NCBI GenBank assembly: GCA_020852255.1
Contig: JADZBD010000002.1
Span: forward strand, 147,307-211,306
DNA: 64,000 nt
Source of the DNA: Bacteroidia bacterium
GTDB lineage: Bacteria > Bacteroidota > Bacteroidia > JADZBD01
Direction: 5' to 3'
Under the pieces are notes generated by a model. It did not search any database and was not told the origin of the DNA. It saw only the letters and a program-made list of their open reading frames with translations. Positions 36,168 to 44,780 of this stretch are shown here, piece by piece. The number at the start of each line of letters is the position of its first letter. The stretch's first letter is position 1. Both the position numbers and the translations under genes were made by a program.

Positions 36168-37658
36168 ATGGATGTACGGTCACAAGTTTCAATGGTTTTT
36201 CACCTCGATAAATGTATCGGGTGCCATACCTGCTCGATAGCTTGTAAGAATATCTGGACCGACCGGAAGGGCGCAGAATACATGTGGTGGAACAACGTTG
36301 AAACCAAGCCCGGAACCGGTTATCCCACCAAATGGGAAAACCAGGATATTTACAAAGGCGGTTGGGAGAAAAACGGAGATTCTGTATCGCTCAAAGGTGC
36401 CGGAAAATTTAAAGGGCTAAAGAATATCTTCCATAACCCGCACATGCCGGTGCTGGATGATTACTATGAGCCCTGGGCCTACAAGTACCAGGATCTGTTT
36501 ACAGCACCCGAGGGCGATGACCAGCCCACAGGACGAGCCATTTCACTCGTTACCGGGGAACCGATCGATCTGAAGGCCGGTCCTAACTGGGATGATGATA
36601 TGGGCGGTTCGATTGATTACGCCCGTCAGGACTCTAATCTCAGGAGCCTCAGTCCGGCCGAGCAGGAAGCCATGTTCCAGCTGGAAAGAATGACATTCCA
36701 CTACCTGCCGCGTATCTGCAACCATTGCTTGAACCCCGCCTGCGTGGCATCCTGCCCGTCCGGTGCGCTTTATAAAAGAGGTGAGGACGGCGTAGTGCTG
36801 ATCAATCAGGAGCGTTGCCGCGCCTGGAGGATGTGCGTTACCGCTTGTCCGTATAAGAAAAGTTATTACAACTGGAATACCGGCAAGTCAGAAAAGTGCG
36901 TTCTGTGCTACCCCCGTCTGGAGTCCGGGCAACCGCCCGCCTGTTTCCATTCCTGTGTGGGACGTATCCGTTACCTGGGAGTAATGCTCTACGATGCAGA
37001 TAAGATCGAGAAGGCAGCATCTGCTCCGGAAGATGAACTGGTGAATGCGCAGATGGGTATTTACCTGGATCCGTTTGATCCGGAAGTGATCAAACAGGCT
37101 CGTCTGAACGGTATTGCCGATTCTACCATTACTGCTGCACAGAACTCTCCTGTTTACAAATTCGTAAAAGTGTGGAGACTCGCTCTGCCCTTGCACCCCG
37201 AGTTCCGGACATTGCCGAACCTGTTCTATGTTCCGGCGTTGCTTCCGACCATGGCTACCGTTTCTGACGGAGTATACAACTCCACCGGAAAATCGCTGTG
37301 GAACCCGGTAGAAAACAACCGTCTTCCGATGAAGTACCTCGCTTCGCTGTTCTCTGCGGGCAACACCACCAAAATTGTTGAGGTATTTAAACGACTGATG
37401 GCCGTTCGACTGCATCGTCGTGGTGTAACCGTAGGAGACCTGAACTCTGCAGAAATATCTTCTGCCATGAACGAGGTTAACATGGATGCGGATATGGCCA
37501 ATGCCATTTTCCGCCTTACCTCTCTGGCCACATTTGAGGAGCGTTTTGTAATACCCGCTGCACACAGAGAAGAAGCCATTGAAATGCTGGAGAACACAGC
37601 TGACTTCAAGGGTGCCACAGGATTCGGATTCAAAGAACGCCCCGCCAGAGGTTTATAA
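36168..37658 (+). CDS. narH: Respiratory nitrate reductase, beta subunit
   Basis: A 496-residue iron-sulfur subunit that carries electrons from NarI hemes to NarG. Four cluster motifs are seen: CIGCHTCSIACKN near 17, CNHCLNPACVASCP near 186, CRAWRMCVTACP near 219 (the Trp-containing motif typical of the 3Fe-4S cluster), and CVLCYPRLESGQPPACFHSC near 246. The length is normal. Confidence 0.96.
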   Translation: MDVRSQVSMVFHLDKCIGCHTCSIACKNIWTDRKGAEYMWWNNVETKPGTGYPTKWENQDIYKGGWEKNGDSVSLKGAGKFKGLKNIFHNPHMPVLDDYYEPWAYKYQDLFTAPEGDDQPTGRAISLVTGEPIDLKAGPNWDDDMGGSIDYARQDSNLRSLSPAEQEAMFQLERMTFHYLPRICNHCLNPACVASCPSGALYKRGEDGVVLINQERCRAWRMCVTACPYKKSYYNWNTGKSEKCVLCYPRLESGQPPACFHSCVGRIRYLGVMLYDADKIEKAASAPEDELVNAQMGIYLDPFDPEVIKQARLNGIADSTITAAQNSPVYKFVKVWRLALPLHPEFRTLPNLFYVPALLPTMATVSDGVYNSTGKSLWNPVENNRLPMKYLASLFSAGNTTKIVEVFKRLMAVRLHRRGVTVGDLNSAEISSAMNEVNMDADMANAIFRLTSLATFEERFVIPAAHREEAIEMLENTADFKGATGFGFKERPARGL

Positions 37659-37665
37659 CAAGACA

Positions 37666-38394
37666 ATGGAGAAGTACCAACATTATACATTGTTTGCCGA
37701 CCTTCTCAGGTATCCCGGTGATGATTACACGAAACGGGGTGCTGATTGTCTTGCCATGCTGCAGGAACGCTATCCGGAAGCAGCAAAAGAAATGCTTCCG
37801 TTTCTGGAATACATGAATACGCATACCCAGGACGAACGCGAGGAGTTGTATACAAAAACATTTGATGTACAGCCTATCTGCTACCTTGATCTCGGCTTTG
37901 TTATTTTCGGAGAAGATTACAAGAGGGGAGCATTTCTTCTGCACATGCAACAGGAACAGCGGAAAGCCGGAAACGACTGCGGTACTGATTTGTCCGACAA
38001 TATCAGCAACGTGCTGGTATGGTACACCAAGACCGATAATCAGACGCTGGCGGAAGAACTTGCAGTGCGGATTCTCATTCCCGGCGTGGAAAAAATGATT
38101 TCCGAATTTGCACAAGCCCGCATTGACCTGAAAGTTAAAGTGCTGAAAAAGATGCACAGGGCCATTATTCAGGAAGAGCTCAACCGTGAGAATGTTTTTC
38201 GCAATCTGTTCTCCGCGCTTGTGTACATGCTGAAAAAGGATTTTTCTCACGTCCATTTTGAAGCCGTTACAGGCCCGATCCCGAATTTGCAGCATCATAA
38301 AGCATTTATTGAAAAACAAGGTGTGAATACCACTGCTCCATACATGACGAATACCGAAGTAAACGATTTAGTTAACAACTATAAACTCGATTAG
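37666..38394 (+). CDS. narJ: Nitrate reductase chaperone
   Basis: A 242-residue protein from the ATG at 37666, 7 bp after narH; an in-frame longer start would overlap narH by 80 bp. It is a TorD/DmsD-type all-helical chaperone needed to mature NarG before membrane attachment. LFADLLRYPGDDY near the start and FDVQPICYLDLGFVIFGEDYKRG in the middle match NarJ of Bacteroidota. It is followed by narI after 2 bp. Confidence 0.88.
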   Translation: MEKYQHYTLFADLLRYPGDDYTKRGADCLAMLQERYPEAAKEMLPFLEYMNTHTQDEREELYTKTFDVQPICYLDLGFVIFGEDYKRGAFLLHMQQEQRKAGNDCGTDLSDNISNVLVWYTKTDNQTLAEELAVRILIPGVEKMISEFAQARIDLKVKVLKKMHRAIIQEELNRENVFRNLFSALVYMLKKDFSHVHFEAVTGPIPNLQHHKAFIEKQGVNTTAPYMTNTEVNDLVNNYKLD

Positions 38395-38396
38395 TT

Positions 38397-39122
38397 ATGA
38401 CGAACTTTCTCTTATTTGTTGCCTTCCCGTATGCCTGTCTGGCGATCTTTCTTGTAGGCTCCATTTACCGGTATATCAACAGAGGCTTCACTGTTTCCTC
38501 CATCTCCTCTCAGTTTCTGGAAGGGCGGAGACTCTTCTGGGGAAGCCAGCCTTTTCACTGGGGATTGTTTTTCCTCTTCTTCGGACACCTCATTGCGTTT
38601 CTGTTCCCGCGTGCCGTGCTGGCCTGGAATGGTACACCGGTTCGGCTGCTGATTCTTGAGATCACCTCCTTTGCCTTTGGTCTTTGCGCTTTGTTCGGTA
38701 TCGTCATGCTGATCATTCGCCGCCTGAGCAACCGCAGGCTTCAGATAGTTACCTCTCCGATGGATCTGGTAGTGTACATTATTCTTCTTACCCAGATCAT
38801 TTCCGGACTGCTGGTTGCCTACTACAGCCGCTGGGGATCTTCCTGGTTCGCTGCGTTCCTGAGCCCTTATCTGAAGAGTATCTTCGTACTGGATCCGCAA
38901 ATTGACGGTATTGCCAGTGTAACTTCGCTCTCGCTCAAAGTGCACGTGATCAGCGCCTTCGCACTGGTAGGATTTATTCCCTTCACCCGTTTCATTCACT
39001 TCCTGGTGTATCCTGTGGATTATCTCTGGAGAAGCTACCAGCAGGTGGTTTGGAACTGGAACCGGAAGCATATCCGCACCTCCCGCGCACATTCAGAAGG
39101 GCATAAAACCAACAATAACTGA
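38397..39122 (+). CDS. narI: Respiratory nitrate reductase, gamma subunit (cytochrome b)
   Basis: A 241-residue membrane protein with five helices that oxidises quinol and holds two b hemes. Candidate heme His ligands are in QPFHWGLFF, FFGHLIAFL, LKVHVISAF and TRFIHFLVYP, the arrangement expected for NarI (two on helix 2, two on helix 5). It anchors NarGH to the cytoplasmic face. Confidence 0.94.
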   Translation: MTNFLLFVAFPYACLAIFLVGSIYRYINRGFTVSSISSQFLEGRRLFWGSQPFHWGLFFLFFGHLIAFLFPRAVLAWNGTPVRLLILEITSFAFGLCALFGIVMLIIRRLSNRRLQIVTSPMDLVVYIILLTQIISGLLVAYYSRWGSSWFAAFLSPYLKSIFVLDPQIDGIASVTSLSLKVHVISAFALVGFIPFTRFIHFLVYPVDYLWRSYQQVVWNWNRKHIRTSRAHSEGHKTNNN

Positions 39123-39139
39123 TTCTAAATTTCAAGCCA

Positions 39140-39451
39140 ATGAAAAGAACCGGTTCATTTCTTCTTGCCGCACTTACCTGCGGAACTCTTGCCGCACAGA
39201 GCAATGCAGCTCCGGCGCCAATGACCCTGAACGAGGTATTTACCTATATCGTACTGGCAGGAGGTGGTTTGCTGCTTTTGCTGGTGGTTCTTCGTTCCTT
39301 CATGGTAGCGAATCATACCTTACGTGAACACGGAGGAGAAACAGCTCTCCACTTCCCTATTCTGCGGTCAGCCGCTTCGAATCCAAAACTCGTTACGGTA
39401 GGGGTGCTGGTGGTATTCGCCTGTGCGATGATCTGGGTTTTCTCTTCCTGA
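39140..39451 (+). CDS. Small membrane protein at the end of the nar operon
   Basis: A 103-residue protein starting 17 bp after narI. It has a signal-like start (residues 5-24) ending in SNAAPA, then membrane helices at about 33-52 and 84-101. No cofactor motif is seen and I do not recognise the family. Its place suggests a nar accessory role or quinone-side partner, but this is guesswork. It converges with ctaA across a 16-bp gap. Confidence 0.6.
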   Translation: MKRTGSFLLAALTCGTLAAQSNAAPAPMTLNEVFTYIVLAGGGLLLLLVVLRSFMVANHTLREHGGETALHFPILRSAASNPKLVTVGVLVVFACAMIWVFSS

Positions 39452-39467
39452 AAGAGAACCGCTTCTT

Positions 39468-40481
39468 CTATTTCTGAATTTGCATTCTGTGCAGCGTCCA
39501 CAATAGAATCGCTGTCAGAATGAATGCCATGGCCTGGTGTGCCACCGCCGGAACAATGTGCACGGTTGTCCATACGGTAAGTGCTCCCAATAACACCTGT
39601 ATTCCCATTCCCAAAATAAAAAGTTGTGCACCCCTTCTCAGTGGATTGCGCGGATCAACATGGCGCACCGAATAAAAGAACGCCATTGAAAGAAATAATA
39701 ATGTAAAGGCAATCAGGCGGTGAATGAACTGAACGGCAACTTGGCCTTCCAGTATCACTTCCCAGCCGGATCCCGGCACGCTGAGCGGCGGGATAAGACG
39801 GTCTCCCATCAGCGGGAACGTTGGGTAGAGATATCCTGCTTTTAACCCGGCCGTAAGCGCTCCATAAAAGATCTGCAGTAACAACAACAGCAGCAAACCC
39901 ATTGGCCAGCGGGATGAACGGGTACTTTTCTCTTTTCCGGGAATAAGATCCAGCATAAACCAGAAAATAAAACCGAAGAGCGTCAGCGCCATCAGCAGGT
40001 GTGCCGCGAGGCGATAATGACTTACATGAGGATTTTTCTGAAGTCCGCTTTTCACCATCAGCCATCCCACCACACCCTGTAATGCTCCCAGCAAAAGCAG
40101 CAAGAGCATTTTCTTCAGGAATCCGGGCGGAAACCGGTGGCGGATTAAAAACCAGAGAAAGGGTATGATAAATACAATACCGATGAAACGCCCGGTCATG
40201 CGGTGTATAAATTCAAACCAGTAAATCTCCTTGAAATCCTCTACCGAAAAATGCTTATTAAGAATTTTATACTCCGGCGAAGTCTGGTAGCTTTCAAATT
40301 CCCTTTGCCAGTCGGCCTCGTTCATAGGAGGCAATGATCCAAGAGGCGACCATTCCACCATTGAGAGCCCCGACTGCGTGAGTCGGGTTGCACCTCCCAG
40401 CAAAACCATAAAAAGCACCAGCACACAACCGGAGGTAAGCCATACGATCACAGGGAAATGAGGATTCGAGCGCAGGGACAT
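39468..40481 (-). CDS. ctaA: Heme A synthase
   Basis: A 337-residue membrane protein with eight hydrophobic segments. It converts heme O to heme A for aa3-type oxidases. The family features GGATRLTQSGLSMVEWSPLGSLPP near the start, FIHRMTGRFIG, HYRLAAHLLMAL and FIHRLIAFTL with the paired His residues are all seen. It indicates that the organism also respires oxygen. Closer to the CtaA/Cox15 long form than to the short Bacillus form. Confidence 0.92.
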   Translation of the reverse strand: MSLRSNPHFPVIVWLTSGCVLVLFMVLLGGATRLTQSGLSMVEWSPLGSLPPMNEADWQREFESYQTSPEYKILNKHFSVEDFKEIYWFEFIHRMTGRFIGIVFIIPFLWFLIRHRFPPGFLKKMLLLLLLGALQGVVGWLMVKSGLQKNPHVSHYRLAAHLLMALTLFGFIFWFMLDLIPGKEKSTRSSRWPMGLLLLLLLQIFYGALTAGLKAGYLYPTFPLMGDRLIPPLSVPGSGWEVILEGQVAVQFIHRLIAFTLLFLSMAFFYSVRHVDPRNPLRRGAQLFILGMGIQVLLGALTVWTTVHIVPAVAHQAMAFILTAILLWTLHRMQIQK

Positions 40482-40569
40482 AGAAAGTCCCCGAATATAT
40501 CGCTTTTACCGTTGCGGCCGTGAAGCCCCTGTTTTCGGAAGCTCCAGCAACCTGACTATCAGTGAATTC

Positions 40570-41343
40570 TCAGCGATTTTTCCAAACCGGCGCGCGCTTT
40601 TCCAGGAAGGCATTGATGCCCTCGCATGCGTCGTTCGTTTCCATGAGTTCATTCACATACATATCCTCCAGGTGAGCAAGGAAATTCCCCAGCACATGAT
40701 TGAACTTGGCCCTGGAAGCTTTTACTGCGAAGCGAAGAGACGAGGCACTTCTGGGAGCGATAAAATCACGAATGAATTCCTCCAGTCCGATATTCATTGC
40801 TTCCTTACTCTCAAATACTTTATTTACCAGTCCCATCTGATGGGCTTCTGCCGCTGTTACAGACTTTCCGGTGAGTAATAATTCTTCGGCACGCGCGAGT
40901 CCGATTTTTTCCGGCAGAATAACTGAAGCCGGAGGTGGGAAAACCCCCAGCACCACTTCCGGCTGACCGAACCGCGCGCTTTGGTCTGCAAAAATAAAGT
41001 TGGCTGCCAGTGCCACTTCCATTCCCCCCCCCAAACATTGTCCGCTTACCAGCGCTACTACGGGTACAGCAAGATCGCGAATAGAATAGAACAGATTATG
41101 GAAGGAACGGAGCATTTCCGCCGCATGTTCCTTTTTATGTTCTTCTACGCTTGCACCAAAGGAAAAATGTTTTCCTTCGCCTTCAAAGACCAGTAGCTTA
41201 ATTTCCGGCTTACCGGCAAATTCGATAAAGGCCTTTTTCAGGTCATTCATCATGATGCTGTCCAGAATATTTCCCTTCTCGGCTGCCAGAGTGATCCTGG
41301 CCACCGTACCTGAGTGGGAATAATTCAGTTTGATTTTTTCCAT
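40570..41343 (-). CDS. dch: Cyclohexa-1,5-dienecarbonyl-CoA hydratase
   Basis: A 257-residue enoyl-CoA hydratase/isomerase. The oxyanion-hole segment HFSFGASVEEHKKEH is characteristic of the dienoyl-CoA hydratase of benzoyl-CoA degradation, and SGQCLGGGMEVALAA and GQPEVVLGVFPPPAS (Pro in place of the usual catalytic acidic residue) follow. It adds water to the dienoyl-CoA made by benzoyl-CoA reductase. It is the last gene of the bcr cluster, 7 bp after oah. The neighbouring bcr, had and oah genes make this assignment strong. Confidence 0.9.
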   Translation of the reverse strand: MEKIKLNYSHSGTVARITLAAEKGNILDSIMMNDLKKAFIEFAGKPEIKLLVFEGEGKHFSFGASVEEHKKEHAAEMLRSFHNLFYSIRDLAVPVVALVSGQCLGGGMEVALAANFIFADQSARFGQPEVVLGVFPPPASVILPEKIGLARAEELLLTGKSVTAAEAHQMGLVNKVFESKEAMNIGLEEFIRDFIAPRSASSLRFAVKASRAKFNHVLGNFLAHLEDMYVNELMETNDACEGINAFLEKRAPVWKNR

Positions 41344-41350
41344 ACCTATT

Positions 41351-42445
41351 TTATTTCTGTTCGTGCAGTGCAGGTGCGATCGCTTGTTCCATCTCTGTGC
41401 CCCATTCCTTCCCTTTAGCCAGCAGCTGACGTAAAAGTATAAAGTCCACTTCCCTGTTATCCTTTGGTCCGTCGTTGAAAGCCCGGAAACCGGCCTTGGC
41501 TTCGGTCATCATATTCAGGGCAAGCCATTCGCGGCTGCTTTCTTTATTTTTATCCCAGTGTTCCAGTTTGAATTTTCTGACTTCACTGATGGTTTTATTC
41601 ATACAATTCGGGAAGGTATAGAGCAATTTAGTAACCAGACCGTTTACTGCACCGTCCAGCAGGCTCAGATCCACCTCCGACGCCGCCATCATCTCCTTTC
41701 CTTTGGCAAGGTCGGCTCCCTTCTTCGGTGTGCCTATCACAAGTTTTCCGAATTCGTCCACCATACGATCCGTAACAACCAGCGGATTAGGAATAAATTT
41801 TCCTTGGTATTTAAGTACAGGAACTATCTCGGTGACAACGCCGAAGTGATACGCCTGATGGGCAGACCACGGTTCACATAGCGTTAGCGAAGACATGGCG
41901 CGTTCCACGCCGATGAAAAGAGGCAGAAAATCCGTAGCTCCCCCGATCGGTGCCGACCCGTGCTTAGGACCCGCCTGGCCGAACTTAGCCATGTCGCTGG
42001 CAATGGTATAGTCGCATGCCATTCCGATCTCCTGACCTCCTCCGATTCGCATACCATTTACACGGCAGATCACCGGCTTTTCACATTTGAGGATCGCAGA
42101 AACCATGTCGTTAAACAAACGCATATACTGGGAATACTCCTGTGGATTACCTGCGTAATATTCAGCGTACTCCTTGGTATTTCCGCCCGTACAGAACGCT
42201 TTGTCGCCCACGGCAGTAAACACTACAGCCACCACACTTCGGTCATTGGATGCCTGTCCGAAGGCCAGGATGATTTCTTTTACTGCGCCGGTGGTATAAG
42301 AATTATACTGTTTGGGATTATTGAGTGCGATCCACGCGATGTGAAGGCCTGCCACCGGTGAGCCATTCTTATCCAGTACAGGTTTCATTTCATAGCTAAT
42401 CTCCCGGTAGTTTACCTGTGTGAGATCATGATTTTTCAGTTCCAT
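41351..42445 (-). CDS. oah: 6-oxocyclohex-1-ene-1-carbonyl-CoA hydrolase
   Basis: A 364-residue crotonase-fold enzyme (also called BamA). It adds water twice and opens the ring to 3-hydroxypimelyl-CoA. The N terminus ISYEMKPVLDKNGSPVAGLHIAWIALNNPKQYNSYT and the middle GDKAFCTGGNTKEYAEYYAGNPQEY, NGMRIGGGQEIGMACDYTIA are the family's diagnostic segments, widely used as a marker gene for anaerobic aromatic degradation. The length is close to the usual 375. It lies 4 bp after had. Confidence 0.95.
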   Translation of the reverse strand: MELKNHDLTQVNYREISYEMKPVLDKNGSPVAGLHIAWIALNNPKQYNSYTTGAVKEIILAFGQASNDRSVVAVVFTAVGDKAFCTGGNTKEYAEYYAGNPQEYSQYMRLFNDMVSAILKCEKPVICRVNGMRIGGGQEIGMACDYTIASDMAKFGQAGPKHGSAPIGGATDFLPLFIGVERAMSSLTLCEPWSAHQAYHFGVVTEIVPVLKYQGKFIPNPLVVTDRMVDEFGKLVIGTPKKGADLAKGKEMMAASEVDLSLLDGAVNGLVTKLLYTFPNCMNKTISEVRKFKLEHWDKNKESSREWLALNMMTEAKAGFRAFNDGPKDNREVDFILLRQLLAKGKEWGTEMEQAIAPALHEQK

Positions 42446-42449
42446 AGTT

Positions 42450-43517
42450 TCAGTTTTTAAAATCCGGGACTAACACCGAGCGCCGGGTATATTTATGTTC
42501 AAGTGTATTCTTAAATACGGTATTAATTTCCGACATAGGAAATGTCTGAATGAAGGGTGCTATTTTCAGTTTATCCTTCGCCACCAGGTCCAGCACTTCA
42601 GGGTAGAGTTCTGCACGGCAGCCCCAGGTTCCGATGAGTTTCGCATCAAAAGCCATCAGGTTGCTGAGCCGAACATCTACTTTGTCCATTGTGAATCCCA
42701 CCACAGAGAATGTGGATGCAAATGTAAGCAGATTGAAGGCAAGCTCCTGCCCGGGTTTCGTTCCTGAGAATTCAAATATTTTCCATCCGAATTTCGGGGC
42801 GTTGATGCTTGCGGCAAGTTCCTTGACTTTATCCTTTACCCCTTTAATATCCAATCCCTTTGTATTCAGCACTGCATCGGTACCATTTTCAGAAGCGATG
42901 CGTAATTTATCGTCATTGATGTCCAGGGCGATCACCTTGGCCCCGGCAATTTTTGCCAGCATAGCGCCGTAGATTCCCACCCCTCCTACGCCGATCACAA
43001 GGGCCAGGTCTCCGGCTGAGAGTTCCGACTTTTTTACCACCTGATACGGAGTAGATATGGCATCCGCAATTACAGCCAGATGCTCCAGGGGATATTTCCT
43101 GAGTACTGCCTCCGGTACCTCACACAGGAAAGCCGATGGCACCTTAATGTGCGACGCGAATCCGCCATGGAAATCGTTACCCGGCATCAATTGCTTCCGG
43201 CAGATGTTACTTCGTCCGTTTTTGCAGAATTCGCATTGCCCGCAGGGAAGAACGGCAGGGATAATGACCGACTTATGCATCCACGCAGGATCTCCGGCGA
43301 CCACCTTGCCGCTTATCTCGTGTCCGAGTGTAAGAGGAAGCGCATGCTTGGTTTGCACGCCACTGTGCCAGAAGCTTAAATCGGTATGACATACGCCGCA
43401 ACCTGCGACTTTAACAACCACTTCGCCCGGACCCGGGACGGGTAATTCTGCAGATGCGAGCCGGAATTCTTTTCCCAGCTCTGCCATTTGCCATTGATGC
43501 ATTTTCTCTGTGCTCAT
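42450..43517 (-). CDS. had: 6-hydroxycyclohex-1-ene-1-carbonyl-CoA dehydrogenase
   Basis: A 355-residue zinc alcohol dehydrogenase. It begins at the ATG at 43517 (MSTEKMHQW), which overlaps the thiolase stop as ATGA; the longer frame upstream lies within the thiolase gene and has no family character. Catalytic zinc site CGVCHTDLSFWHSG and GHE; structural zinc site CGQCEFCKNGRSNIC; NAD loop GVGGVGIYG. It oxidises the hydroxyl formed by Dch to the ketone used by Oah. The neighbours fix the substrate. Confidence 0.92.
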   Translation of the reverse strand: MSTEKMHQWQMAELGKEFRLASAELPVPGPGEVVVKVAGCGVCHTDLSFWHSGVQTKHALPLTLGHEISGKVVAGDPAWMHKSVIIPAVLPCGQCEFCKNGRSNICRKQLMPGNDFHGGFASHIKVPSAFLCEVPEAVLRKYPLEHLAVIADAISTPYQVVKKSELSAGDLALVIGVGGVGIYGAMLAKIAGAKVIALDINDDKLRIASENGTDAVLNTKGLDIKGVKDKVKELAASINAPKFGWKIFEFSGTKPGQELAFNLLTFASTFSVVGFTMDKVDVRLSNLMAFDAKLIGTWGCRAELYPEVLDLVAKDKLKIAPFIQTFPMSEINTVFKNTLEHKYTRRSVLVPDFKN

Positions 43518-44776
43518 ACTGCGGGATTTTCTAGAAGGATCGCCGTACCCTGGCCTCCGCCGATGCAGGCAGTGGCGATCCCATATTTTACTTTTCTGAT
43601 TTTCATTTCTCTGGCGAGTGTCAGCGAAAGACGCACACCTGTAGCTGCCAGCGGATGTCCGATGGCGATGGCGCCACCATTTACGTTGAGCTTCTCTCTG
43701 TTGATGCCCAGCTCTCTCTCGCAACCGATTACCTGTGCAGAAAACGCCTCATTGATCTCAAAGAGTCCGATCTCATCGAGATGCAATCCTGTTATTTCCA
43801 GCAGCAGGCGGATGGCAGGAACAGGTCCTAATCCCATTTCACGCGGATCAACACCCGCACTGGCGCCTGCAACGAGGCGTGCCAGTTTATTCAAATTCCT
43901 GCTTTTAATTTCATTGCCGGATGCGATAATCAGGGACGCAGCTCCGTCCACGATACCTGAACAATTCCCCGCGGTAAGAATTCCCACCTTCTCAAATACC
44001 GGCCGGAGGGGTGCAAGATTTTCCATGGTGGTGGCTCGTACATGTTCATCGCGGGAAAACCCTTCAGCGCCTGCGGGCAGTGAATATTTTCGTGGTTTCA
44101 GATCCTGGCGTTCAAAGGTGCCACTGCTTACAGGAACAATTTCCTCCTCAAAAAACTTTCTGTCGCGCGCCGCGAGGGCACGCGCGAAGGAAAGTGCAGC
44201 GAATTCATCCGCTTCCCTTCTGTTAATCTTATAACGCCGCCCTACATTTTCCGCGGTAAATCCCATGGGATAACCGGCGGCGGTATCGTCTAACGCTTCC
44301 CACAACATATCTTTGAAAACAGGCCGCCCTAACGGATAACCCATTCTTCCGCCGAAATTCACCGTTGGAGCCAGCGACATGTTCTCTGTTCCCACGCATG
44401 CAATAAGTCCTGCCTTCCCAAGTGTGATCTGCTCGCCGCCCGTTACCAGTGTTTCAAATCCCGAGCCGCATATGCGTTGAACCATTAAGGCGGGAACCTC
44501 TATAGGAATACCGGTAAATAGAGAGATATGCCGCGGCAGAAAATAGGCATCAGCAGAACTTTGGCCGATGTTGGCAGCAATGAGCTGGTCCACCTCCGCC
44601 GCTTTTACGCCGGCCTTTTGCAGGGCCGCATTAACAGCAATAATACCCAGGTCCGTGGGCGAAACCTGACTTAAGGTGCCGCAGTATTTACCAAAACCTG
44701 TTCGCGCCCCGTGAACAAGAAAAATGTCATCAAAGCTGATGCCTACACCTTTGGCCCTGTTAAAATAACCCTTCAT
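43514..44776 (-). CDS. Thiolase (acyl-CoA acetyltransferase)
   Basis: A 420-residue thiolase. The active-site Cys lies in MVQRICGSGFE; NEAFSAQV, GGAIAIGHPLAATG and CIGGGQG hold the His and second Cys. In this pathway the likely substrate is 3-oxopimelyl-CoA, cleaved to glutaryl-CoA and acetyl-CoA, but substrate choice cannot be read from the sequence. It begins 4 bp after the lipoprotein gene ends, and its stop overlaps had. Confidence 0.9.
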   Translation of the reverse strand: MKGYFNRAKGVGISFDDIFLVHGARTGFGKYCGTLSQVSPTDLGIIAVNAALQKAGVKAAEVDQLIAANIGQSSADAYFLPRHISLFTGIPIEVPALMVQRICGSGFETLVTGGEQITLGKAGLIACVGTENMSLAPTVNFGGRMGYPLGRPVFKDMLWEALDDTAAGYPMGFTAENVGRRYKINRREADEFAALSFARALAARDRKFFEEEIVPVSSGTFERQDLKPRKYSLPAGAEGFSRDEHVRATTMENLAPLRPVFEKVGILTAGNCSGIVDGAASLIIASGNEIKSRNLNKLARLVAGASAGVDPREMGLGPVPAIRLLLEITGLHLDEIGLFEINEAFSAQVIGCERELGINREKLNVNGGAIAIGHPLAATGVRLSLTLAREMKIRKVKYGIATACIGGGQGTAILLENPAV

Positions 44777-44780
44777 TCCC

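Noticed and set aside
43518..43724. N-terminal extension of the Had dehydrogenase
   Set aside because: The extension is Arg/Ser-rich, lies within the thiolase gene and has no match; the ATG overlapping the thiolase stop starts the real protein.
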